Positions 50,715 through 58,209 of a stretch of DNA of 64,000 nucleotides are shown here, one piece after another (the first letter of the stretch is position 1; each line of letters starts with the position of its first letter). The notes below the pieces were generated by a model that did not search any database, had not been told where the DNA came from, and saw only the letters and a program-made list of their open reading frames with translations. Location of the stretch: positions 36,323 to 100,322 of the forward strand of contig CAMOER010000007.1 in NCBI GenBank assembly GCA_946612455.1. The letters are read 5' to 3'. The stretch comes from UBA3305 sp002373555. GTDB lineage: Bacteria; Bacillota; Clostridia; Lachnospirales; Lachnospiraceae. Made by a program: the position numbers and the translations under genes.

Positions 50715-51452
50715 ATGAAGAAAGGATTTGCACTGCTGCTGGCAGCAGCATTAATGCTCACGGGATGCGGGAGTTCTTCTACAGGTACGGATGTCTCTAC
50801 AGAGGCCGCGAAGGAAACCGTTAAAGAAACGCAGACAGAGGCAGTCAGCACAGAAGCTGTGGATGCAGCGCAGACGGAAGACGGAACAGAGGCTGCTGCA
50901 AATGCTGCCGGTACGGAAACAGAGAGTTCCTCCGACGCACTGGTGATTTACTTCTCCCGGACCGGTGAACAGTATGTCGTCGGCGTGATCGACAAAGGGA
51001 ATACGGCGATCGTTGCGGAGATGATCGCAGAACAGACAGGCGCGGATCTCTTCGAGGTACTTCCTGAAGACGATCATTACCCGATGACCTATGACGCCCT
51101 GACTGATGTGGCAAGGCAGGAACAGAACGATAACGCCAGACCTGCTTACCAGGGCAGTCTGCCCGATCTGCGTTCCTACTCGACCATCTTCATCGGAGCC
51201 CCTGTCTGGTGGGGGGACTGGCCGATGATCATGTATACGGTATTTGAGAACAATGATTTTTCGGGAAAAACCCTGATTCCTTTTTCAACGCACGAAGGAA
51301 GCGGCCTGTCCGGCTTTGATGAGAAGCTTCAGAGTGCCTGCCCGGATGCGGAAGTGCTGGAAGGTCTTGCTGTTCGCGGAAACGACGCGCAGAACGAGCA
51401 GGAGCAAGTGAGGGAATCCGTAAGCGGCTGGCTTTCGGAACTCGGGTTTTGA
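50715..51452 (+). CDS. Flavodoxin-like lipoprotein (exported)
   Basis: A 245-aa protein with a lipoprotein signal: MKKGFALLLAAALMLTGCG, lipobox LTGC with the cysteine at residue 18. A Thr/Glu/Ala-rich linker (20-75) precedes a flavodoxin domain: LVIYFSRTGEQY, then IGAPVWWGDWPMIMYTVFE and IPFSTHEGSGLSG. It should be anchored on the outer face of the membrane. AAGGAGG precedes the ATG. An exported flavodoxin next to a cytoplasmic one suggests a pair working on both sides of the membrane. FMN loading outside is unproven. Confidence 0.87.
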   Translation: MKKGFALLLAAALMLTGCGSSSTGTDVSTEAAKETVKETQTEAVSTEAVDAAQTEDGTEAAANAAGTETESSSDALVIYFSRTGEQYVVGVIDKGNTAIVAEMIAEQTGADLFEVLPEDDHYPMTYDALTDVARQEQNDNARPAYQGSLPDLRSYSTIFIGAPVWWGDWPMIMYTVFENNDFSGKTLIPFSTHEGSGLSGFDEKLQSACPDAEVLEGLAVRGNDAQNEQEQVRESVSGWLSELGF

Positions 51453-51689
51453 TATGACGGAGCGAAATGAAGAGCAGCTGATTCTATTTCTCCACGCTGT
51501 TTTTTCAAAATCTTTCAATTCAGTGTGGAGAAGTTTCCGATTAAGGATTATAATAATACCGGGCATAGTTCCTCGTCCCTTTCCTGGATTTGGCGTGATC
51601 ACTGAATTCTACAGGGAACCTGTCACTAAGCCATTTATTATTCAATTTTATATTTGCGTAAATAATCAGACGTGATCGGGGAACAAAAA

Positions 51690-52217
51690 ATGAGAAAGAT
51701 ACTGATCGTAATTGACATGCAGAATGACTTTATCGATGCGGCGCTGGGAACAAAGGAGGCGGCGGCCATTGTGGATGCCGTGAAAGAAAAGATCCGTGCC
51801 TACCCGGCGGAGGATGTGATCGCCACCATGGATACCCATGGGGAAAACTATATGGCGACACAGGAAGGAAAATATCTGCCGGTGCCGCACTGTATCAGGG
51901 GTTCAGACGGATGGCAGATCCGTCCGGATATCGCCGGACTTCTGACGGGAGCGAAAATTTATGAGAAGCCGACCTTCGGAAGTACTGCGCTGGTTGCAGA
52001 TCTGAAAGCTGTCGCAGAAGCGGAAGAGATCGAACTGGAACTGATCGGGCTCTGCACGGATATCTGTGTTGTTTCCAACGCACTGCTGCTGAAGGCTGCG
52101 ATGCCGGAAGTGAAGATCTCCGTAGATGCCGGCTGCTGTGCCGGCGTAACCCCGGAAAAGCATCTGGCTGCGCTGGAGACCATGCGTTCCTGCCAGATTC
52201 AGATCGTAAACGGGTGA
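51690..52217 (+). CDS. Isochorismatase/nicotinamidase-family cysteine hydrolase
   Basis: A 175-aa hydrolase with the triad pattern D9 (DMQNDF), K93 (YEKPTFGS) and C126 (LCTDICV). D48 and H50 (MDTHGENY) and H67 (PVPHC) could bind the metal found in nicotinamidases, so PncA-like conversion of nicotinamide to nicotinate is a good guess. GGGGA 8 bases before ATG 51690 sets the start. The 237 bases before it after the flavodoxin lipoprotein hold no gene. If it is a nicotinamidase, it would salvage the nicotinamide released by TIR-type enzymes, but this link is speculative. Confidence 0.85.
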   Translation: MRKILIVIDMQNDFIDAALGTKEAAAIVDAVKEKIRAYPAEDVIATMDTHGENYMATQEGKYLPVPHCIRGSDGWQIRPDIAGLLTGAKIYEKPTFGSTALVADLKAVAEAEEIELELIGLCTDICVVSNALLLKAAMPEVKISVDAGCCAGVTPEKHLAALETMRSCQIQIVNG

Positions 52218-52281
52218 CAGAATGGCGGTGTGCGCATTTCTGGTAAAGAGAGATTTTAAGAAATATGTTCAAAAATAATTC

Positions 52282-52310
52282 TTGATTAAGAGCATGTATA
52301 TGTGTAAAAT
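52282..52310 (+). promoter_or_regulatory. Promoter of the SH3/LRR secreted-protein gene
   Basis: TTGATT (52282-52287), 17 bases, TAAAAT (52305-52310); start expected near 52317. Confidence 0.75.
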
Positions 52311-52347
52311 GGAAAGTGTCAGACATATAACGATGTCCGGCACTTTT
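52311..52347 (+). terminator. Terminator-like hairpin at the start of the leader
   Basis: GAAAGTGTCAGACAT pairs with ATGTCCGGCACTTTT over about 15 positions with one mismatch and two wobbles, followed by CTTGTTT. It lies right at or after the predicted start of the downstream gene, so it may end the preceding transcript or attenuate the new one. Confidence 0.5.
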
Positions 52348-52381
52348 CTTGTTTGGTACGATTAAAATGGGAGGTATACAG

Positions 52382-53689
52382 ATGCGAAAAAGATTCTCTA
52401 TGATCATGGCAGCGATCCTTTGTGTCGCTGCGCTGGGACTGTTCGCCGGCAGCGCGCAGGCGGCGTCTGCGAAAAAAACGGCTGTAAACGGAAGCGCAGG
52501 CAAGCCTTCCGATTCTGTATATACAGCTGTGGTCTCTTCTGAAAACGGGTTGAATTTGAGGAAGACGATGGAGATGAAGAACGGGCAGCCGAGCGGTGAA
52601 AGACTGATCGCCGTGCCCAACAAACAGGTTGTCTCCATTCTTTCCCGTGAAGCGGATGGCTGGTACAAGGTACAGTACAAATCCGGCAGCAAGATTTATA
52701 CCGGCTATATGAAGGGCACGACCTGGCTTGTTGACAATACGAATCTGATGGCCGTCAAAGTCGGTGACGATAAGGTGCTGCGGCTTCGCGACAAAGCTTC
52801 GACGGACGACAGCAGCAAGGTTCTCACGAAGATGTCCGACGGCACTGTTGTGGAAGTCATTGAGAAGGTGAATTCCAACTGGTATTATGTGAACTATGAG
52901 GGAACGATCGGTTATGTTGCGGCAAAGTATCTTGTGAAAGCCACCGGCAAGACCATCGACCTGAAGGATGTGAAGTTTGAAGACATCACCGTTTACTTTG
53001 ACGTCAAGGAGCATGAGCTTCCGAAGGTCGAGAATCTTCCCGACGGTGTCAAGGTAACCTACAGCTCCACGGCAAAGTACAAAAATATCGGCGATTATAC
53101 CGTCAAGGCATCCTTTAAACCCGAAAAGACAGGCGATAAGCTCATCAATGCGGAAGACAGGACCGCGTCCCTTTCCATCAAGGTGAAGGACGGTGCGGTC
53201 TACAAGACCACAAAGCTCAGACTGAAGGTCACCAATCCCAATATCCGCGGCAAGGGCACTGTCATGATCACCGGTCCGGTCTCTAAGACAGAGACCAAGA
53301 TCCAGATCCCGCAGAGCATCAAGATCGGCGGCGTATCGTTCTCCGTTACCGCGATTTATAAGAAGGCGTTTTACAAGAACACGAAACTGAAGACGGTCGT
53401 GATCCCGAACGAGGTAAGCGCGATCGGCACCAGTGCTTTTGCCGGCTGCAAGAAACTGACGAAAGTGACCATCGGAACAGGCCTTACAGACCTTGGAAAG
53501 AGCGTGTTCAATGGCGACAAGAAACTGACAAGGATCACGATCAAGTCCCAAAAGCTTGCGAAGGTCGGATCGAAGGCATTCAAGAATGTCGCGGCGAATG
53601 TTGTCATCAATGTCCCGAACAGCAAAGTCTCGAAGTATAAGAAGCTCTTCTCGGGCAAGGGCCTGCAGAGCACGGCAACGGTCAAATAA
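52382..53689 (+). CDS. Secreted protein with two SH3-like domains and leucine-rich (BspA-type) repeats
   Basis: A 435-aa exported protein. The signal peptide is MRKRFSMIMAAILCVAALGLFAGSAQA. Two bacterial SH3 domains follow (about 45-115, NLRKTMEM and GWYKVQYK; about 120-185, LRLRDKAS and WYYVNYEGTIGYV). A middle beta-rich region comes next. The C-terminal 100 residues are LRR_5/BspA-like repeats (KLKTVVIPNEVSAIGTSAF, then KLTKVTIGTGLTDLG). Such proteins bind peptidoglycan and sit at the surface. GGGAGG fixes ATG 52382. It is lysine-rich and monocistronic, with a strong terminator. Confidence 0.85.
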   Translation: MRKRFSMIMAAILCVAALGLFAGSAQAASAKKTAVNGSAGKPSDSVYTAVVSSENGLNLRKTMEMKNGQPSGERLIAVPNKQVVSILSREADGWYKVQYKSGSKIYTGYMKGTTWLVDNTNLMAVKVGDDKVLRLRDKASTDDSSKVLTKMSDGTVVEVIEKVNSNWYYVNYEGTIGYVAAKYLVKATGKTIDLKDVKFEDITVYFDVKEHELPKVENLPDGVKVTYSSTAKYKNIGDYTVKASFKPEKTGDKLINAEDRTASLSIKVKDGAVYKTTKLRLKVTNPNIRGKGTVMITGPVSKTETKIQIPQSIKIGGVSFSVTAIYKKAFYKNTKLKTVVIPNEVSAIGTSAFAGCKKLTKVTIGTGLTDLGKSVFNGDKKLTRITIKSQKLAKVGSKAFKNVAANVVINVPNSKVSKYKKLFSGKGLQSTATVK

Positions 53690-53703
53690 TCATCAGACAC
53701 CCG

Positions 53704-53732
53704 GATCCTCCTCCTTTGAGGGGGATCTTTTT
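53704..53732 (+). terminator. Terminator of the SH3/LRR gene
   Basis: GATCCTCCTC (53704-53713), loop CTTT, GAGGGGGATC (53718-53727), one G-T pair, then TTTTT. Confidence 0.88.
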
Positions 53733-53736
53733 ACAT

Positions 53737-53762
53737 AACCCGCGGTGCCTGTCCCCGTGGGC
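53737..53762 (+). repeat. Half copy of the 44-kb inverted repeat
   Basis: TAACCCGCGGTGCCTGTCCCC followed by GTGGG matches the right arm at 44176-44201 with one difference. The complementary arm is missing, so this is a solo half-element. It lies 2 bases before a promoter. Confidence 0.8.
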
Positions 53763-53764
53763 TG

Positions 53765-53794
53765 TTGACACGACCGATATCAAAAACGTATAAT
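53765..53794 (+). promoter_or_regulatory. Promoter of the intact cytidylyltransferase gene
   Basis: TTGACA (53765-53770), 18 bases, TATAAT (53789-53794). Consensus hexamers; start near 53801, a 45-base leader. Confidence 0.88.
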
Positions 53795-53844
53795 CATACG
53801 AGATGTTTCCGGGAAACGGAACGAATGAGCATGTGAGGACGATC

Positions 53845-54561
53845 ATGAATATAGCAATCATTATTGCCGGCGGTTCCGGCACGCGCATGGGACAGGATAT
53901 CCCGAAACAGTTCATCAATGTATATGACAAGCCGGTGCTGATCTATACGCTGGAGGGGTTCCAGAAGCATCCGCAGATCGACGCGATCGAGGTCGTATGT
54001 CTGGACGGCTGGCATGATATCCTGAAAGCTTATGCAAAGCAGTTCAATATCGACAAGCTGAAATGGGTCGTGTCCGGGGGAAATTCCGGTCAGGAATCCA
54101 TCCGGAACGGCGTATACAATCTGGAAGGAAAATGCAGTGATGATGATATCATCATCATTCATGACGGTATCCGCCCGCTCGTGGACGAGACGGTGCTTTC
54201 GGATGTGATCATCAAGTGTGAAAAATACGGAAATGCCGTGACCTCCATGCCGTACAATGAGCAGATCTTTGTGGTGGATGATGAGATCAGCACCGTGAAG
54301 TACATTCCGCGGGAGACGCTGCGCCGTGTCGCGACACCGCAGGCATACCGGTTCGGGAAGCTTTTTGAGAAATATCATGAGGCTTTTGAAAAGGAGATCG
54401 GGATCTACGGCTCTTCCTATACGAACACGATGATGGTGGAGCTCGGAGAACGGCTGTATTTCGCGGCGGGATCGGATAAGAATATCAAGCTGACAACGCC
54501 GGACGATCTGGAGATGTTCAAAGCGTATCTGAAGTCGGATAAGGATAACTGGCTGAAGTGA
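53845..54561 (+). CDS. Ribitol-5-phosphate cytidylyltransferase-like protein (IspD/TarI family), intact paralogue
   Basis: A 238-aa nucleotidyltransferase with IIIAGGSGTRMGQDIPKQF at the CTP site, LIYTLEGFQ, SGGNSGQESIRNG, IIHDGIRPLVDE and a C-terminal KLTTPDDLE. It is about 89% identical to the interrupted gene at 11653, yet GC-rich like its surroundings. GAGGA at 53835-53839 defines ATG 53845. It is followed by an SDR gene. In capsule and teichoic acid loci this pair makes or modifies CDP-activated polyols. The MEP-pathway enzyme IspD is the alternative; a second, separate ispD elsewhere in the genome would settle it. Confidence 0.85.
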   Translation: MNIAIIIAGGSGTRMGQDIPKQFINVYDKPVLIYTLEGFQKHPQIDAIEVVCLDGWHDILKAYAKQFNIDKLKWVVSGGNSGQESIRNGVYNLEGKCSDDDIIIIHDGIRPLVDETVLSDVIIKCEKYGNAVTSMPYNEQIFVVDDEISTVKYIPRETLRRVATPQAYRFGKLFEKYHEAFEKEIGIYGSSYTNTMMVELGERLYFAAGSDKNIKLTTPDDLEMFKAYLKSDKDNWLK

Positions 54562-54568
54562 AAGCAGA

Positions 54569-54698
54569 GACGCTGCGGCAGAAAAATCCTGCCGGAAACA
54601 GAATGTGAGGGATGGAGACAGTGACGCTTCGGCAGAAAAATCCTGCCGGAAACAGGGCACGGGGTGAACAGTTCCCGGCAGGATTTGTCCGCCGCAGC
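54569..54698. repeat. 33-bp direct repeat with a third, inverted copy
   Basis: 54569-54601 and 54623-54655 are identical at 32 of 33 positions (core CGGCAGAAAAATCCTGCCGG). A partial inverted copy lies at 54675-54698 (CCGGCAGGATTT, then CCGCCGCAG). The RNA could fold into alternative hairpins between the cytidylyltransferase and SDR genes. Confidence 0.85.
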
Positions 54699-54723
54699 TG
54701 TCTGCTGCCCGGAGTGAAGGGTC

Positions 54724-54756
54724 TGTCATCCTGAGGAGCGAAGTGACGAAGGATCC
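54724..54756 (+). repeat. Dispersed GTCATCCTGAG...GAAGGATCC repeat
   Basis: TGTCATCCTGAGGAGCGAAG continues with TGACGAAGGATCC. Short inverted ends (ATCCT / AGGAT) are visible. The same kind of element is widespread in bacterial genomes, from memory; the only other hint here is GTCATCCTG at 27126. Confidence 0.65.
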
Positions 54757-54781
54757 ACCGCGTGAAGGCTGCGGTTTTTTT
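54757..54781 (+). terminator. Small intrinsic terminator before the SDR gene
   Basis: ACCGC (54757-54761), 9-base loop, GCGGT (54771-54775), then a run of T to 54781. The stem is short but the T-run is long. If active, it would separate the cytidylyltransferase from the SDR gene. Confidence 0.55.
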
Positions 54782-54795
54782 ACAGGTGATTGCAG

Positions 54796-55920
54796 ATGAA
54801 TTTATATGAAAACAAACTTTACATGGAAGACGTGAAATACACTGCGGAGCTTTCGCTTCCCTGGGAAAAGCTTTCAGGGAAAACAATTCTCATCAGCGGC
54901 GTGACCGGCCTGATTGGCAGCTTCCTTGCCGATGTCCTTTTGTACAGAAACAGGGCTTACGATGCCGGCATCACCATCCTCGGACTCTGCCGCGATACAA
55001 ATGCTGCCGCCGAAAGATTTCAGAAGCCTTCCCCTCAGCCTTCCCCTTCAGGGGAAGGCGGCGCGTTCAGCGCCGGAAGAGGTTCGGAAGGTGGGGCGGT
55101 GAGTGCTGCAGCCAGCCTTCACCTCTTCTCTCATGATATCAACATCCCGCTCGCCCCTGGCACCCTCGGCCGTGCGGATTTCGTCCTTCATCTTGCCTCC
55201 AACACCCACCCGGTCCAGTATGCCACGGATCCCATCGGCACCATCACTTCCAACATCATCGGCCTGATGAACATGCTGGAGTATGCCTGTGACTGCAGCT
55301 CGGAACGTGTTCTCTTTGCTTCCTCCAATGAGATCTACGGAGAGAACCGCGGGGATGTGGAGCTGTTCGATGAACATTACTGCGGCTACATTGATTCCAA
55401 TACGCTCCGCGCCGGTTATCCGGAAAGCAAACGCTGCGGCGAGGCGCTCGTGCAGGCATATATCAGGCAGAAAGGGACGGATGCCGTGATCGCGCGTCTC
55501 ACCCGTTCCTACGGCCCGACGATGAAAATGTCGGACACCAAGGCGATCAGCCAGTTCATCCGGAAGGGGATCGCCGGGGAGGATATCGTCCTGAAATCCG
55601 CCGGGGAGCAGTATTACAGTTACACCTACGTATCCGATGCAGTTGCCGGATTGCTGACAGTGCTTCTTGCAGGCGAATGCGGCGCGGCTTACAACATTTC
55701 CGATGAAGCATCGGATATCAAACTCAAGGACCTGGCGGCGCTGATCGCCGGATGCGCAGGAAAGAAGGTCGTGTTTGATCTGCCGGATGCCACAGAGGCT
55801 GCCGGTTTTTCCAAAGCAACGAAGGCACGGCTTGACGGCAGCCTGCTGAAGACGCTGGGCTTTGCCCCGCGGTATGATATCCGCACAGGAATTGAAAGAA
55901 CGATAACGATCTTGAGGTAA
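54796..55920 (+). CDS. NAD-dependent epimerase/dehydratase (SDR) with repeat-derived insertion
   Basis: A 374-aa extended SDR with a 30-residue lead before the NAD loop ISGVTGLIGSFLADVLL (about 34-50). ASSNEIYGEN supplies the serine region and YPESKRCGE the YxxxK pair. Residues about 77-103 (PSPSGEGGAFSAGRGSEGG) are Ser/Gly/Pro-rich and encoded by a REP-like repeat at 55022-55099, in frame between beta-2 and the next strand. AGGTGA 6 bases before ATG 54796 sets the start. The pairing with a CDP-polyol-type cytidylyltransferase suggests a linked nucleotide-sugar or polyol pathway. Substrate unknown. Confidence 0.85.
   Translation: MNLYENKLYMEDVKYTAELSLPWEKLSGKTILISGVTGLIGSFLADVLLYRNRAYDAGITILGLCRDTNAAAERFQKPSPQPSPSGEGGAFSAGRGSEGGAVSAAASLHLFSHDINIPLAPGTLGRADFVLHLASNTHPVQYATDPIGTITSNIIGLMNMLEYACDCSSERVLFASSNEIYGENRGDVELFDEHYCGYIDSNTLRAGYPESKRCGEALVQAYIRQKGTDAVIARLTRSYGPTMKMSDTKAISQFIRKGIAGEDIVLKSAGEQYYSYTYVSDAVAGLLTVLLAGECGAAYNISDEASDIKLKDLAALIAGCAGKKVVFDLPDATEAAGFSKATKARLDGSLLKTLGFAPRYDIRTGIERTITILR
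55022..55099 (+). repeat. REP-like palindromic repeat in frame inside the SDR gene
   Basis: The core at 55039-55084 is CCTTCCCCTTCAGGGGAAGG, then CGGCGCGTTCAGCGCC and GGAAGAGGTT. It is preceded by a second partial left end (AGAAGCCTTCCCC at 55023-55035), the same flank as in the argJ-argB copy. Confidence 0.85.
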
Positions 55921-55941
55921 GCCATCCGGCTTGCCTTTTTT
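55916..55941 (+). terminator. Terminator of the SDR gene
   Basis: GGTAAGCC (55916-55923, overlapping the TAA stop), loop ATCC, GGCTTGCC (55928-55935) with one wobble, then TTTTTT. Confidence 0.88.
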
Positions 55942-56358
55942 GTACGTTCATCTGATGTCTGTGCGGCTTTTTGCGCTGCTGAAAGATCTGCCGGAGCATT
56001 CTTCTACCGGCTTTGGGTGTTTTGCAGTACGTGCTGAACCGGCGATACCCCGGAAAAGATCTCTACATAATGCCTGAATGAAATAATTGGGTATGAAATC
56101 AACATTAAACCGAGATGATACCCTTTTCAGAATATGCATAAGTAAGAATGGTTTAGAAAAAGGGTATCGTTGATGAAAAAGCAGCAGAAATCCGCAAGAT
56201 TTTCAACGAATGGGAGAGATTGTGCTCCGTTTATGGGGTATCGTCAGACAGTCAAAGGTGCTGTTACAGAAAATGATAAGGAGCGATACAGGAAGACAGG
56301 ATTTGAACAGCCATTGCAGCAGGATAACAGTTCATTTCAATTTCTGAGCAAAGAAGAC
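55942..56358 (+). other. About 420-base AT-rich gap without a supported gene
   Basis: It contains an imperfect inverted repeat, ATACCCTTTTC (56118-56128) against GAAAAAGGGTAT (56156-56167), with a 27-base loop. An 84-codon frame (56170-56424) has no family motif; parts in another frame read like a coding remnant (DEKAAEIRKIF) but stop quickly. Composition differs from the GC-rich neighbours, suggesting decayed acquired DNA. Confidence 0.4.
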
Positions 56359-56388
56359 TTGCGGAGGATGACAGCTTTTTGCTATAAT
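56359..56388 (+). promoter_or_regulatory. Promoter of the 56.5-kb secreted-protein gene
   Basis: TTGCGG (56359-56364), 18 bases, TATAAT (56383-56388), giving a leader of about 87 bases. Confidence 0.7.
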
Positions 56389-56481
56389 AATAGTGGTAAT
56401 TTACAAGTTGGCGTAAATGTGTAAAAACAAATGATCTGGGACGGCAAAGAGCCGCCCGTTATTAAACAAGGAGGAATGCTT

Positions 56482-58119
56482 ATGAAGAAAGGAACTGTAA
56501 CAAGACTGTTTGGGCTGATCCTGCTGCTGGTGATATGTCTTGGAATATCACGAAACATTGTATTTGCGGATTCTGTAATTGAAGTGCAGAATGGGAAGGA
56601 ATATACCGTCAGTTCCGGACAGAGGCTGCACATCAAGCTTTCTTCCGATGTTGATGTTTATATGATCGGAAGATTATCCCTCAGAATATGTACTAATTCT
56701 GCCTGCGACAATGTTTACATGAACATGACGTTAGATGAGGGGGAACAGATACCGCTGACTGCCGGAGATTGGTATATTAAAATTACCAACGGATCCGGCC
56801 CGTTCACCGTTGCCTGGGAAGAACACTATACCAACAAAACGTTGTCTGCGGCAGATCCGCTCCGTGTACCGGCGAAAGGCTCCTCGATAACAGTTGAGCG
56901 GGATTATGGAACGTATTATTTTACGATGGAACTGACGGAGTCGGCGAAACTTGACTTTACGAAAACAGAAAAGGACTGGATGTATCTCTGGGTGAATAAG
57001 GGAAAGGTGGCAGAAAATACCGATAATGCTGAGTTGCTTGAGCTGCCGTATTTTAAGGACAAGGCCTCACTGCTGCTTCCAAAGGGGACATATACGATTA
57101 TCATCTCCAATAACGGTTCTCACAGTGGAGAGAATGGCGTCACAATCACCCGTCAGAACTGGACCGGCATCTCGAAGCTCACCCCGGACAACGACGGAAA
57201 GATCGTCGGCACCGTCGGTACGAAATTCGACTATAAAGTCTACTATGAACCGAAGAACGCCGATTCGAAGATCAGCGTAAAATCCGCCTCCTTCGGCAGC
57301 AACACACGTATGAAGCTGAAAAGCAAGAGCAATGGGGTAGCGGTCTTCGAGGTAGATTTCACGAATGATGAAGCGAACAAACAATATACGCTGCCTTACA
57401 AGAACAACGAGACAACGAGGAGCTACAACAGGGTACAGTTCACATCCGAGGAAGGGGTCACTGCAATCGCGGAAAAGATGGCCGGACCGGAGGCGCCGGA
57501 ACTTTACGGAACCATGACAGGATCCACGAAAGCGGTTTCCATTCCTGTCACAGCGCATCCCAATGCCAATAAATTTGTTGCTTATGTAAAGACAAAGAAG
57601 AAAGGCTGGGTATATACCGGAGAGACCTCGACCAACGAAAACGGAATATATTATGTCAACTGCAAGAAGCTGAATCCCGGAAAGGAATATACCTTCAGGG
57701 TCTATGCTTATGCGGACGGCGTAAAAGGCGGCTATCTGGAAGTGAAAGGCGTGACCGCCTACAACCTCAAACCGACCAAATGCAAAGCTGTTGCGCAAAA
57801 AGCAAAATTTGTGAAGAGGAAAAAGGATTACGAATGGAGATTTAACTGGACCAGAGGATGGTATAAGGTCGGATTCACGGATTATACGGTGCATACCGTG
57901 AAGATCTCCTACAAGATCCCGAAGAAAGCCTCGGGAATGTATGTGACCGTGAACGGCAAGAAGCTGAAGAGCGGAAAGAAACTGACCTTCACGCTCGGCG
58001 GAAAGACAAAGGCTGGAAAGAAGACCCCGATCATCTTCCAGACGGTCAGAAAATCCGGAAAATGCATTGCTTACGGCCCGACCGTAAAGGTGAAATGCAA
58101 ACTGAAAGCAGGGAAATAA
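56482..58119 (+). CDS. Secreted beta-rich protein of unknown function with fibronectin-like region
   Basis: A 545-aa protein with a signal peptide (hydrophobic LFGLILLLVICLGI, cleavage near NIVFADS). Residues 30-215 hold two beta-sandwich-like units resembling pre-peptidase or carbohydrate-binding folds (YFTMELTESAKLDFT, LLLPKGTYTIIISNNG). About 330-430 looks like a fibronectin type III unit (FVAYVKTKKKGWVYTGE, LNPGKEYTFRVYAYADG). The C-terminus is very lysine-rich. No catalytic motif is visible. AAGGAGG at 56468-56474 favours ATG 56482 over 56476. Codon use changes to GC-rich after about 57.1 kb, within the gene. A surface or matrix protein is likely. Confidence 0.8.
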   Translation: MKKGTVTRLFGLILLLVICLGISRNIVFADSVIEVQNGKEYTVSSGQRLHIKLSSDVDVYMIGRLSLRICTNSACDNVYMNMTLDEGEQIPLTAGDWYIKITNGSGPFTVAWEEHYTNKTLSAADPLRVPAKGSSITVERDYGTYYFTMELTESAKLDFTKTEKDWMYLWVNKGKVAENTDNAELLELPYFKDKASLLLPKGTYTIIISNNGSHSGENGVTITRQNWTGISKLTPDNDGKIVGTVGTKFDYKVYYEPKNADSKISVKSASFGSNTRMKLKSKSNGVAVFEVDFTNDEANKQYTLPYKNNETTRSYNRVQFTSEEGVTAIAEKMAGPEAPELYGTMTGSTKAVSIPVTAHPNANKFVAYVKTKKKGWVYTGETSTNENGIYYVNCKKLNPGKEYTFRVYAYADGVKGGYLEVKGVTAYNLKPTKCKAVAQKAKFVKRKKDYEWRFNWTRGWYKVGFTDYTVHTVKISYKIPKKASGMYVTVNGKKLKSGKKLTFTLGGKTKAGKKTPIIFQTVRKSGKCIAYGPTVKVKCKLKAGK

Positions 58120-58131
58120 GCAATGAGCAAG

Positions 58132-58156
58132 GGAGACAGGAGACTGTCTCCTTTTT
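58132..58156 (+). terminator. Terminator of the secreted-protein gene
   Basis: GGAGACAG (58132-58139), loop GAGA, CTGTCTCC (58144-58151), then TTTTT. Confidence 0.9.
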
Positions 58157-58178
58157 CAATCGGCGGAAGAAAACAACA

Positions 58179-58201
58179 AAGGAGGCGGGGACCGCCTCCT
58201 T
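58179..58201 (-). terminator. Terminator of degV
   Basis: A 10-bp stem, AAGGAGGCGG against CCGCCTCCTT, with a 3-base loop. On the minus strand it is followed by TGTTGTTTTC. It is 8 bases after the degV stop. Confidence 0.85.
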
Positions 58202-58209
58202 GCTCCTTC

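Noticed and set aside
53845..54561. Housekeeping ispD of the MEP pathway
   Set aside because: The near-identical copy in a capsule locus and the neighbouring SDR favour the CDP-polyol branch. IspD cannot be fully excluded without the rest of the genome.
56170..56424. 84-codon frame upstream of the secreted-protein gene
   Set aside because: No family motif; it runs into the promoter of the downstream gene. It may be part of a decayed gene, so it was reported only as region content.
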